Source of the DNA: Streptomyces murinus
GTDB lineage: Bacteria > Actinomycetota > Actinomycetes > Streptomycetales > Streptomycetaceae
Assembly: GCF_002154555.1 (NCBI RefSeq)
Contig: NZ_MUNF01000104.1
Location: 1-38,976 of the forward strand
Length of the DNA: 38,976 nt
Reading direction: 5' to 3'
Position 1 is the first letter of the stretch. Each line of letters starts with the position of its first letter. The notes below the pieces were generated by a model that saw nothing but the letters and a program-made list of their open reading frames with translations, had not been told where the DNA came from and did not search any database. The translations under genes were made by a program, and so were the position numbers. Of the stretch, positions 24,465 through 31,726 are shown piece after piece.

Positions 24465-25448
24465 ATGCTCGAAGACCGTGCGACCGCAGTGTCCTCCGCC
24501 ACCCAGTGGCCGACCGCGTATCCCCAGGGATACGCGGTCGTTGACGTGGAGACCACCGGCCTGGCCCGGCACGACCGGATCATCTCCGCCGCCGTCTACC
24601 GGCTGGACGCGCGCGGCGAGGTCGAGGACCACTGGTACACCCTCGTCAACCCGGAGCGCGATCCGGGACCCGTGTGGATACACGGTCTGACGAGCGAGGT
24701 GCTTCAGGGCGCGCCGCTGTTCGCGGACATCGCCGAGGAGTTCGCGGCCCGCCTGGACGGCCGGGTGCTGGTCGCACACAACGCGGTCTTCGACTGGCAG
24801 ATGATCGCGCGGGAGTACGCGCGCGCCGAGCGCCAGGCACCGGTGCGCCAGCGGCTGTGCACCATCGCGCTGTCGAAGGAGCTGGGGCTGCCGCTGCCCA
24901 ACCACAAGCTGGAGTCGCTCGCCGCGCACTTCGGTGTGGTGCAGCAGCGGGCGCACCACGCGCTGGACGACGCGCGGGTGCTCGCGGAGGCGTTCCGGCC
25001 CAGTCTGCGGGCCGCGGCGGCGGGCGGCGTACGGCTGCCGCTGCTGGAGTGCCGCTCGCTGACGGAGTGGTCGGACGCGCCGGTGCCCCGGCAGTCCGCC
25101 CCCGGCTACGGCGGCTACCGCGCGGGCAGTTGGCGCCCCTCACGCAAAAGGCCCGCATGCCCCTATCCCAACCCGGGCCGCTATGAAGACGGCAAACCTC
25201 TCAAACAGGGCATGCGGGTGGCGTTCTCCGGTGACACCTCCACCGAGCGTGAGCTGCTGGAGGACCGGGCGACCGAGTGCGGGCTGCATGTGGCGTCCAG
25301 CATCTCCCGGCTGACCAGCCTGCTGGTGACCAACGACCCCGGCTCGGGCACCTCCAAGGTGGTCAAGGCCCGGCAGTTCGGCACACCGGTCGTGGACGAG
25401 GCCGCCTTCGGACAGCTGCTGCGGGATGTCGAGCCCGCGGACGAGTGA
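24465..25448 (+). CDS. DEDDh 3'-5' exonuclease with C-terminal BRCT domain
   Basis: 327 aa from ATG 24465. DnaQ-type exonuclease domain in residues about 20-185: motif I VVDVETTG (D27, E29), motif II NAVFDWQM, motif III HHALDDAR (His and Asp). A linker rich in Pro/Tyr/Arg follows, then a BRCT domain from about 245 (GMRVAFSGDT ... TSLLVTNDP ... GTPVVDEAAFGQLL). This DnaQ-BRCT arrangement is that of actinobacterial repair exonucleases, not the polymerase III epsilon subunit. There is no ribosome site; TATCCT (24451-24456) is 8 nt before ATG 24465, so the mRNA is probably leaderless (ATG 24459 is the alternative). A 30-bp palindrome overlaps codons 16-26. Confidence 0.87.
   Translation: MLEDRATAVSSATQWPTAYPQGYAVVDVETTGLARHDRIISAAVYRLDARGEVEDHWYTLVNPERDPGPVWIHGLTSEVLQGAPLFADIAEEFAARLDGRVLVAHNAVFDWQMIAREYARAERQAPVRQRLCTIALSKELGLPLPNHKLESLAAHFGVVQQRAHHALDDARVLAEAFRPSLRAAAAGGVRLPLLECRSLTEWSDAPVPRQSAPGYGGYRAGSWRPSRKRPACPYPNPGRYEDGKPLKQGMRVAFSGDTSTERELLEDRATECGLHVASSISRLTSLLVTNDPGSGTSKVVKARQFGTPVVDEAAFGQLLRDVEPADE
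24511..24540. repeat. 30-bp near-perfect palindrome inside the exonuclease gene
   Basis: Arms CGACCGCGTATCCC (24511-24524) and GGGATACGCGGTCG (24527-24540) are perfect 14-bp complements with only CA between them. It codes for PTAYPQGYAVV, the strand just before the catalytic VDVETTG. If folded, the mRNA hairpin would start about 46 nt after the start codon. Confidence 0.9.
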
Positions 25449-25470
25449 GTCCGGCGCCGTCGAGGCGGGG

Positions 25471-25513
25471 CGCGGACTCACGGACAGGTGGACGCGGACC
25501 TCACGGACGGGTG
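25471..25513. repeat. Imperfect 20/21-bp tandem repeat
   Basis: CGCGGACTCACGGACAGGTG (25471-25490) is followed by a second copy at 25493-25513 differing by one insertion and one substitution. It lies in the 145-bp gap between the exonuclease stop and the zinc-protein start. Function unknown. Confidence 0.7.
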
Positions 25514-25593
25514 ATCGTACGAAAGAGTGATTGACGCACGACTCACCCGGCGTCCTCTCGCCCCGACCCGTGCGACGGATCACCCTGTGGCAC

Positions 25594-25827
25594 ATGGCGA
25601 GATGCGAAGTGTGCGGCAATGACTACGGAATGACCTTCGAGGTCCACGCCCAGGGCGCGGTCCATGTCTTCGACTGCTTCTCCTGTGCGATCCATCGCAT
25701 GGCCCCGATCTGCGAGCACTGCCGGGTCCAGGTCATCGGACAGGGCGTGGAGGTGGACGGCCACTGGTACTGCGGCGCGCACTGCGCCCGCGCGGAGGGC
25801 CGTACGGGGGTCGTCGACCGGGTGTGA
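25594..25827 (+). CDS. Small LIM-like zinc protein, unknown function
   Basis: 77 aa from ATG 25594; the frame is open to 25531 but ATG precedes the first cysteine pair. Eight cysteines in four pairs: C4-x2-C7, C28-x2-C31, C40-x2-C43, C60-x3-C64, plus several His. The spacing resembles a LIM-type double zinc finger, with fingers made from adjacent pairs. FEVHAQGAVHVFDCFSCAIH is the most distinctive block. It is conserved-looking and compact; I do not recognise a named family and suggest only metal binding and protein contacts. It sits between the exonuclease and SURF1. Confidence 0.72.
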   Translation: MARCEVCGNDYGMTFEVHAQGAVHVFDCFSCAIHRMAPICEHCRVQVIGQGVEVDGHWYCGAHCARAEGRTGVVDRV

Positions 25828-25904
25828 CCGGCCGGCCCGGCGCCACCGGGAGTGACCCGGTACCCGCCTGAATGCACCCCGCGGCCCGGATGTACCGTCG
25901 TGGG

Positions 25905-26702
25905 GTGCATCGCTACCGCTTCCTGTTGTCCCTCCAGTGGGTCATCCTCACCATCGTCGCGATCGCGTTGATCCCGACGATGATCAAGCTGGGTTTCTGG
26001 CAGAAGCATCGCTACGAGGAGCGCACCGCGCGCAACGACCTCGTCGCCTCCGCGCTGCGCGCCGAGCCGGTCCCCGTGGAGCGGCTGTCCTCCCCCGGAC
26101 ACGCCGTGACCCGGACCGAGAGGTACCGCACCGTCACCGCGACCGGCACCTTCGACACCGCGAAGACGGAAGTGGTCCGGCGCCGGACCAACGAGAACGG
26201 CGATGTCGGCTACCACGTCCTGACCCCGTTCGACCTCGCCGACGGCAAGGTGCTGATGGTCAACCGCGGCTGGGTCGCTGCGGACGCGTCCCAGACCGCC
26301 TTCCCGAAGATCCCCGCCCCGCCCGCCGGCCGGACCACCATCAGCGGCCGCCTGATGGCCGACGAGACCACCGCGGCCAGTGGCATCAAGAACCTCAAGG
26401 GCCTGCCCGACCGGCAGATCATGCTGATCAACAGCACCGAGGAGGCGCACCGGCTCGGCGCGCCGGTGCTCGGCGGCTACATGGAGCAGACCGCGCCGAC
26501 GCCCAAGGGCGGCTCCCCGGAGCAGATCTCCGACCCCGGCACCGAGGACGCCCCGCTGAACTACGCCTACATGATCCAGTGGTGGCTGTTCGCGGCGGCC
26601 GTCCCGGTCGGCTGGTGGTTCCTGCTCCGCCGGGAGATCCGGGACCAGGAGGAGACCGCGGCGGCGCCGGGGCCCAAGGAGAGCGAACCGGCCGCGGTCT
26701 GA
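25905..26702 (+). CDS. SURF1-family cytochrome c oxidase assembly protein
   Basis: 265 aa if started at GTG 25905 (VHRYRFLLSLQWV). No ribosome site is seen; TACCGT 6 nt upstream looks like a -10 of a leaderless mRNA. ATG 25890 is the alternative. SURF1 helps heme a insertion into cytochrome c oxidase. Two transmembrane helices frame a periplasmic-side domain: helix 1 (WVILTIVAIALIPTMIKLGF, then WQKHR), internal MVNRGWVAAD, and helix 2 with NYAYMIQWWLFAAAVPVGWW followed by a basic cytoplasmic tail. These are the family's three conserved blocks. No other cox gene is in the window. Confidence 0.9.
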   Translation: MHRYRFLLSLQWVILTIVAIALIPTMIKLGFWQKHRYEERTARNDLVASALRAEPVPVERLSSPGHAVTRTERYRTVTATGTFDTAKTEVVRRRTNENGDVGYHVLTPFDLADGKVLMVNRGWVAADASQTAFPKIPAPPAGRTTISGRLMADETTAASGIKNLKGLPDRQIMLINSTEEAHRLGAPVLGGYMEQTAPTPKGGSPEQISDPGTEDAPLNYAYMIQWWLFAAAVPVGWWFLLRREIRDQEETAAAPGPKESEPAAV

Positions 26703-26777
26703 CCGCGCGGGGGCGTCGGGTCACTCCCCCGGCGCACCACCTGATTGGCCCCCGGGCCCACCGGGAAACCGCATCCC

Positions 26778-28598
26778 GTGAACGCCCGTAGCAGGGACTG
26801 TGCCCGGATCGAGGACTACGCCCTCATCGGCGACGAGCAGACTGCGGCGCTGGTCGGCAGGGACGGCTCGATCGACTGGCTGTGCCTGCCCCGCTTCGAC
26901 TCCGGCGCCTGCTTCGCCCGGCTGCTGGGCGGCGCGGACCACGGCCACTGGCGGATCGCCCCCGAGACCGCGGGCGACGCGGGCGTCTGCACCCGCCGCG
27001 CCTACCGCCCCGACACCCTCGTCCTGGACACCGAGTGGGACACCCCCGACGGCACGGTCCGCGTCACCGATCTGATGCCGCAGCGCGAGCACGCCCCCGA
27101 TGTCGTGCGCATCGTGGAGGGCGTCAGCGGCCGGGTCACCGTCCGCAGCACCCTGCGGCTGCGCTTCGACTACGGCTCGATCATGCCGTGGATGCGCCGC
27201 TCCGACGGCCACCGGGTGGCGGTCGCGGGCCCCGACTCGGTGTGGCTGCGCTCGGAGCCGCCGGTGCGCACCTGGGGCGAGGACTACGGCACCCATTCCG
27301 AGTTCACCCTCGGCGAGGGCGAGCGGGTCGCGTTCGTGCTCACCTGGCATCCCTCCCATGAGCGGCGCCCCCGGCTCGTCGACCCCTACGAGGCCCTGGA
27401 GAGCAGCGTCGCCGACTGGCGGCGCTGGGCCCGGCACTGCCGTTACGAGGGACCGCACCGGGACGCGGTCGTCCGCTCCCTGATCACCCTCAAGGCGCTC
27501 ACCTACGCCCCGACCGGCGGGATCGTCGCCGCGCCCACCACCTCGCTGCCCGAGCGGCTGGGCGGGGTGCGCAACTGGGACTACCGGTACTGCTGGCTGC
27601 GCGACTCCACCCTCGCCCTCGGCGCGCTGCTCACCGCGGGCTACCAGGAGGAGGCCGAGGCCTGGCGCAACTGGCTGCTGCGCGCGGTCGCCGGCAACCC
27701 CGCCGCCCTCCAGATCATGTACGGCGTCGCGGGCGAGCGGCGCCTGCCGGAGGCCGAGCTGCCCTGGCTGCCCGGCTTCGCCGGCTCCTCCCCGGTGCGC
27801 ACCGGCAACGGCGCCGTGGAGCAGCTCCAGCTCGATGTGTACGGCGAGGTGATGGACTCGCTGTCGCTGGCCCGGAGCGCGGGCCTGCCCACCCGGCCGC
27901 ACATGTGGTCCATCCAGCGGGCGCTGATGGACTTCCTGGCGTCGGCGTGGCGGCAGCCGGACCAAGGCCTGTGGGAGGTGCGCGGCGGGCGGCGCCACTT
28001 CGTGCACTCCAAGGTGATGGTGTGGGTGGCCGCCGACCGGGCGGTGAAGACCCTCGAACAGCGCCAGGAGACCAGCGGCGACCTGGCCGGCTGGCGGCGG
28101 CTGCGGGAGGAGGTCCACCGGGAGGTCTGCGAGAAGGGCTACGACCCGGGGCGCAACACCTTCACCCAGTCCTACGGCTCCCGCGAACTGGACGCCGCCC
28201 TGCTGCTCATCCCCCGCGTCGGCTTCCTGCCGCCGGACGATCCCCGGGTGATCGGCACCGTCGACGCCATCCGCGCCGACCTCGGCCACGACGGCTTTCT
28301 GCGCCGCTACGACTCCGAGGAGGACGACGACTCGGTGGTCGACGGGCTGCCGGGCGGCGAAGGCGCGTTCCTCGCCTGCTCGTTCTGGCTGGTGGACGCC
28401 CTGCATCTGACCGGCCGCCCGAAGGAGGCCCGGGAGCTGTTCGAACGGCTGGTGCGGGTGGCCAACGACGTGGGGCTGCTGGCCGAGGAGTACGACCCCG
28501 GCGCGGACCGCCAGCTGGGCAACTTCCCGCAGGCGTTCAGCCATCTCGGCCTGGTGAACTCCGCCCTCACACTGTTCGGGACCGAGGAGGCAGGATAG
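26778..28598 (+). CDS. Glycoside hydrolase family 15 protein (trehalase/glucoamylase-like)
   Basis: 606 aa from GTG 26778. N-terminal beta-sandwich (IEDYALIGDEQTAALVGRDG, then SIDWLCLPRFDS) and a C-terminal (alpha/alpha)6 barrel from about residue 225. GVRNWDYRYCWLRDSTLALG, EVRGGRRHFVHSKVMVWVA, and LLAEEYDP with NFPQAFSHLGLVNSAL are the GH15 blocks; the catalytic acid is in the barrel and the base is an E in AEEYD. The start IEDYALIGDxQTAALVGRDGS is the same as in mycobacterial GH15 trehalases, so trehalase activity is plausible; glucoamylase is the alternative. No signal peptide, so intracellular. It is 5 nt upstream of the SDR gene, one operon. Confidence 0.88.
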   Translation: MNARSRDCARIEDYALIGDEQTAALVGRDGSIDWLCLPRFDSGACFARLLGGADHGHWRIAPETAGDAGVCTRRAYRPDTLVLDTEWDTPDGTVRVTDLMPQREHAPDVVRIVEGVSGRVTVRSTLRLRFDYGSIMPWMRRSDGHRVAVAGPDSVWLRSEPPVRTWGEDYGTHSEFTLGEGERVAFVLTWHPSHERRPRLVDPYEALESSVADWRRWARHCRYEGPHRDAVVRSLITLKALTYAPTGGIVAAPTTSLPERLGGVRNWDYRYCWLRDSTLALGALLTAGYQEEAEAWRNWLLRAVAGNPAALQIMYGVAGERRLPEAELPWLPGFAGSSPVRTGNGAVEQLQLDVYGEVMDSLSLARSAGLPTRPHMWSIQRALMDFLASAWRQPDQGLWEVRGGRRHFVHSKVMVWVAADRAVKTLEQRQETSGDLAGWRRLREEVHREVCEKGYDPGRNTFTQSYGSRELDAALLLIPRVGFLPPDDPRVIGTVDAIRADLGHDGFLRRYDSEEDDDSVVDGLPGGEGAFLACSFWLVDALHLTGRPKEARELFERLVRVANDVGLLAEEYDPGADRQLGNFPQAFSHLGLVNSALTLFGTEEAG

Positions 28599-28603
28599 GG
28601 GCC

Positions 28604-29359
28604 ATGGATCTTGGACTGAAGGACCGGGTGTACATCGTCACCGGGGCCACCCGCGGCCTGGGCAACGCGGCCGCGCGGCAGCTCGTCGCGGACGGCGCGA
28701 AGGTGGTGATCACCGGCCGGGACGAGCAGCGGGCGACGGCCGCCGCCGCCGAACTGGGCCCGAACGCGGTGGGCGTGGCCATGGACAACGCCGACGAGCA
28801 GGCGCCCGAGCGGCTGATCGAGACCGCCCGTGAGCGCTTCGGCGGCTTCCACGGGGTGCTGGTGAGCGTGGGCGGCCCGCCGCCCGGTTTCGTCGCCGAC
28901 AACACCGACGAGCAGTGGCGCGGGGCGTTCGAGTCCGTCTTCCTCGGCGCGGTGCGGCTCGCCCGCGCGGCGGCGGCCGAGCTGGACGAGGGCGGTGTCA
29001 TCGGCTTCGTGCTGTCCGGCTCGGTGCACGAGCCGATCCCGGCGCTGACGATCTCCAACGGGCTGCGCCCCGGGCTCGCCGGTTTCGCCAAGTCCCTCGC
29101 GGACGAGCTGGGTCCGCGCGGCATCCGGGTGCTGGGCCTGCTCCCGGCCCGTATCGACACGGACCGGGTGCGCGAGCTGGACGCCCTGTCCGCCGACCCC
29201 GAGGCCACCCGCGCCGCCAACGAGTCCCGCATCCCGCTGCGCCGCTACGGCGCCCCGGAGGAGTTCGGCAGGGTCGCGGCCTTCCTGCTGTCCCCGGCGG
29301 CGTCCTATCTGACGGGCATCATGGTGCCGGTGGACGGCGGGATGCGGCACGGGTTCTGA
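28604..29359 (+). CDS. SDR-family protein with degenerate active site
   Basis: 251 aa from ATG 28604 (AGGATAGGGG upstream), 5 nt after the GH15 stop. Rossmann motif TGATRGLG at residues 14-21 and C-terminal YLTGIMVPVDGG are intact. At the active site, alignment with FabG puts ISNGLRPGLAGF against NYAASKAALVGF: the catalytic Tyr is Ser and the Lys is Arg; the serine region reads LSGSVHEP. It also has VSVGGPPPG in place of NAG. Such actinobacterial SDR-like proteins are known to lack the tetrad. It may bind NAD(P) without ordinary dehydrogenase chemistry. The link to the GH15 gene is positional only. Confidence 0.82.
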   Translation: MDLGLKDRVYIVTGATRGLGNAAARQLVADGAKVVITGRDEQRATAAAAELGPNAVGVAMDNADEQAPERLIETARERFGGFHGVLVSVGGPPPGFVADNTDEQWRGAFESVFLGAVRLARAAAAELDEGGVIGFVLSGSVHEPIPALTISNGLRPGLAGFAKSLADELGPRGIRVLGLLPARIDTDRVRELDALSADPEATRAANESRIPLRRYGAPEEFGRVAAFLLSPAASYLTGIMVPVDGGMRHGF

Positions 29360-29389
29360 GCCCGAAGGCCCCGCCCCTCCGCGAACCGC

Positions 29390-29971
29390 TCAAGTGACCC
29401 GCTCCGCCCGGTGCTTGACCGCGCCGAGGCGGACCTCCGCCGGGAGGGAGGCCAGACCCGCCGACTCGCGGGCGTGGGCCAGGGGCCCGGAGGTGAAGTC
29501 GGCCAGCGCGGTCGACGGGTCCACCTCGGGGGCCAGCCGCAGCAGGGCCCGCGCCCTGGGCTTCTTGCGCCGGCCCCGCAACCGCACCTGGGCATGGGCC
29601 ACTCCGGGTCCCGCGGCGGCCTCCTCGGCCAGGGCGCTCTCCAGTGCCCTGGCCCGCAGGACGGCGGCGGCGCCGTCGCCGGTGTCCACCCGGATCTCGG
29701 CGAGGCGGTGCCGGCGCAGGAGCGCGGTCAGCCACCACAGGGCCCCCAGCACGAGAAGGGCCAGGGCGGCGATGAGCGCGGGCCACCACCAGTCGGCGGC
29801 CCGGTAGTGGGTGCGCTCGGCATGGCTGAGCACGACGTCGTGCGGGCCGCCGTGGATCCACCAGGAGGGCGGCCGGACGCCGAGGCCGACGGCGAGCACC
29901 GAGCCGCCGAGGGCCAGCAGGATCAGTCCGGCCAGGGCGAGCAGGACGCGGTTGAGCCGCCCGGAGCGCAT
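29390..29971 (-). CDS. amaP: AmaP-type alkaline-shock membrane-anchor protein
   Basis: 193 aa from ATG 29971, chosen because GGAAGGGG lies 8 nt upstream; a GTG at 29980 overlaps the preceding stop but has no spacing for a ribosome site. Two transmembrane helices (about 9-29 and 62-84, the latter in WWWPALIAALALLVLGALWW) and a C-terminal basic domain with AQVRLRGRRKKPRARALLRL. Order and topology match AmaP, which anchors Asp23 at the membrane in Staphylococcus. Last gene of the five-gene minus-strand Asp23 operon. Confidence 0.78.
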   Translation of the reverse strand: MRSGRLNRVLLALAGLILLALGGSVLAVGLGVRPPSWWIHGGPHDVVLSHAERTHYRAADWWWPALIAALALLVLGALWWLTALLRRHRLAEIRVDTGDGAAAVLRARALESALAEEAAAGPGVAHAQVRLRGRRKKPRARALLRLAPEVDPSTALADFTSGPLAHARESAGLASLPAEVRLGAVKHRAERVT

Positions 29972-29976
29972 CGCCG

Positions 29977-30570
29977 TCACCCCTTCCGCGCGGCCCGGCC
30001 CACCCGCAGGGCGAGCCGGGGCGTATGGGTCAGGCCGAGGCCGTGGATCGCCTCGGTGAGGGTGGTGTCCAGGTCGGCGCGGACGTCGTCCAGTTCACGG
30101 AAGTGCGAGACGGCGCGGACGGCGGCCTTGCGGCGGCGCATCCGTACCCGTACGGACCGTACGCCGGACACGTCCATGGCGCGGTCGCGCAGCACCTGGG
30201 CCGCCGCGTCCCGTTTGAGCCCCGCGCGGACGTCCGGGTGCGGGCGGCGCATCGGCAGCAGGGAGCGGTGTCCCGGGGTGAGCGCGAGGGCGAGCAACCA
30301 CAGGCCGAGGGCCACCGCGAGGGCCGCGCCGGCCAGTACCCAGGTGTTGTCCAGGGGCCGTTCGGCCAGCTGGCGGGCCAGCACGCGGCGCAAGCGCATC
30401 GCGGGCCGGTGGGCGCGGACCGCGACGATGTCGTAGAGCAGCAGGCCCGCGCCGGCCAGCAGCAGCACGGCGACGATGCCCGCGGGGACCCGGCGCGGCG
30501 CCCAGAAGCGGCCGCTGCCGCCCGCGTCCGCGGGGGCGTCGGTGTTCTTGTCGAGGGTGACCTGGCTCAT
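29977..30570 (-). CDS. DUF6286-type two-helix membrane protein of the Asp23 operon
   Basis: 197 aa from ATG 30570, which overlaps the previous gene's TGA (ATGA). Cytoplasmic N-terminus, two transmembrane helices (VPAGIVAVLLLAGAGLLLYD near 29-48 and TWVLAGAALAVALGLWLLAL near 76-100), then a basic domain ending ALRVGRAARKG with DVSGVRSVRVRMRRRKAAVR. The layout mirrors AmaP (two helices plus a basic alpha/beta domain), so it may be a second anchor. I recall this as DUF6286. Function unknown. Confidence 0.75.
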   Translation of the reverse strand: MSQVTLDKNTDAPADAGGSGRFWAPRRVPAGIVAVLLLAGAGLLLYDIVAVRAHRPAMRLRRVLARQLAERPLDNTWVLAGAALAVALGLWLLALALTPGHRSLLPMRRPHPDVRAGLKRDAAAQVLRDRAMDVSGVRSVRVRMRRRKAAVRAVSHFRELDDVRADLDTTLTEAIHGLGLTHTPRLALRVGRAARKG

Positions 30571-30941
30571 CGCGTCCTTCCGCCCGCGGCCGTCGGTGGG
30601 TGCAGCCGCTCGATGTGGACGGCGACCTCGGAGACCGTCAGGTTCACCAGCTCGCCCACCCGCTCCGTGACATGGCGGCGCACGGCGGCGCAGCGGGCGC
30701 CGATGTCGCAGGGGTAGCCGAGTTCGAGATCGACGCGGATCCGGGCGGTGTCGTGGTGGACGACCACCGTGGCGTGCGGCGCCCCGGCGTCGGCGGGCGG
30801 CGGGCCCAGGGCCTCGCGGGCGGCCTGCGCGGCGACCTTCGCCACGACGCGGTCGGCGACCCGGGTGGCGCCCCGTTCTCCGGGCGGCACCCGGGCCGGC
30901 GGGTGTCGTACCGCCCCGGTCCCGGTGGTCACGGCGGTCAC
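30567..30941 (-). CDS. Asp23/Gls24-family alkaline-shock-type protein (second copy)
   Basis: 124 aa from GTG 30941, overlapping the previous stop (GTGA). Asp23-like core: TRVADRVVAKVAAQAAREAL, ATVVVHHDTARIRVDLELGY, and TERVGELVNLTVSEVAVHIERL, the alternating helix/strand pattern of Asp23 with the final strand (VSEVAVHIERL). No membrane segment. Asp23 proteins are abundant cytosolic proteins attached to the membrane through AmaP and linked to envelope stress. It ends with the ATGA overlap into the DUF6286 gene. Confidence 0.8.
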   Translation of the reverse strand: MTAVTTGTGAVRHPPARVPPGERGATRVADRVVAKVAAQAAREALGPPPADAGAPHATVVVHHDTARIRVDLELGYPCDIGARCAAVRRHVTERVGELVNLTVSEVAVHIERLHPPTAAGGRTR

Positions 30942-31120
30942 CGCCGCCGATCGCGGCTGCGGAAGAAGTCACCGAGATCCAGGTCGCCCTCCGCGAGGCG
31001 GCCGACCACGAACCCGACGGCGCCCAGCGCCGCCACCAGCAAAAACGCGCCGAACCCGCCGAAGTACCCGGCGAACCCCAGCGCCATTCCGGCGATCATG
31101 CCGATCATGGCCGTGCTCAT
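30938..31120 (-). CDS. 60-aa membrane protein of the Asp23 operon (DUF2273-like)
   Basis: 60 aa from ATG 31120 with GAGGAG 7 nt upstream. Glycine-rich double hydrophobic hairpin (MIGMIAGMALGFAGYFGGFG, then AFLLVAALGAVGFVVGRLAE) followed by an acidic-basic tail GDLDLGDFFRSRDRRR. This pattern is that of the small DUF2273 protein that sits in Asp23 operons. It is 48 nt after the first asp23 gene and overlaps the second. Function unknown; a helper for membrane anchoring is a guess. Confidence 0.75.
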   Translation of the reverse strand: MSTAMIGMIAGMALGFAGYFGGFGAFLLVAALGAVGFVVGRLAEGDLDLGDFFRSRDRRR

Positions 31121-31168
31121 GCAGCGCTCCTCAGCTCGTCGGGTGTACGGGGTCCGGCGCGGGCCCGG

Positions 31169-31639
31169 TCACTGGAGCCGGGGCTCCGGCTCGTCCTCCT
31201 CCTCGTCGGGCAGCTTGACGTCGCTGACCGCGATGTTGACCTCGACGACCTCCAGGCCGGTCATCCGCTCCACCGCGGCGACCACGTTCTCGCGCACGGC
31301 ACCGGCGACATCGCCGATGGAGACGCCGTAGTCCACCACGATCTCCAGGTCGAGGGCGGTCTGCACCTCTCCGACCTCGGCCTTCACTCCACGGGTCACC
31401 GACTTGGAGCCGCCGGGCACCCGGTCGCGCACCGCGCCGAGGGTGCGGGCGAAGCCGCCGCCCATCGCGTGCACACCGATCACGTCCCGGGCGGCCAGCC
31501 CGGCGATCTTCTCCACCACGCCGTCGGCGATGGTGGTCCGTCCCCGGGTGGACGGATCCCCGCCGCCGCGCCGGACGGCCTTCCGGGTCGACGTGTGCGG
31601 CTCGCCGCCGCCTTCGGGGGTCGTCGTCATGTCGGTCAT
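31169..31639 (-). CDS. Asp23/Gls24-family alkaline-shock-type protein (first copy)
   Basis: 156 aa from ATG 31639 (AAGGGA 9 nt upstream). After a charged, disordered N-terminus of about 33 residues comes the canonical core: TTIADGVVEKIAGLAARDVI, GVHAMGGGFARTLGAVRDRV, VGEVQTALDLEIVVDYGVSI, AGAVRENVVAAVERMTGLEV, VEVNIAVSDVKLPDEEEDEP. Best Asp23 match in the window and first gene of the operon asp23 > DUF2273-like > asp23-2 > DUF6286 > amaP. The 87-bp gap to the divergent gene at 31727 should hold both promoters; I see no clear -10/-35 for this gene. Confidence 0.9.
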   Translation of the reverse strand: MTDMTTTPEGGGEPHTSTRKAVRRGGGDPSTRGRTTIADGVVEKIAGLAARDVIGVHAMGGGFARTLGAVRDRVPGGSKSVTRGVKAEVGEVQTALDLEIVVDYGVSIGDVAGAVRENVVAAVERMTGLEVVEVNIAVSDVKLPDEEEDEPEPRLQ

Positions 31640-31726
31640 CGCCGTACGTCCCTTTCGGTCGTCCTCCTTGGACCACCGTAAGCAAGGTTGCGCGACCGCG
31701 CGCCGGGGATGCGGCAGGCTGGAGGA

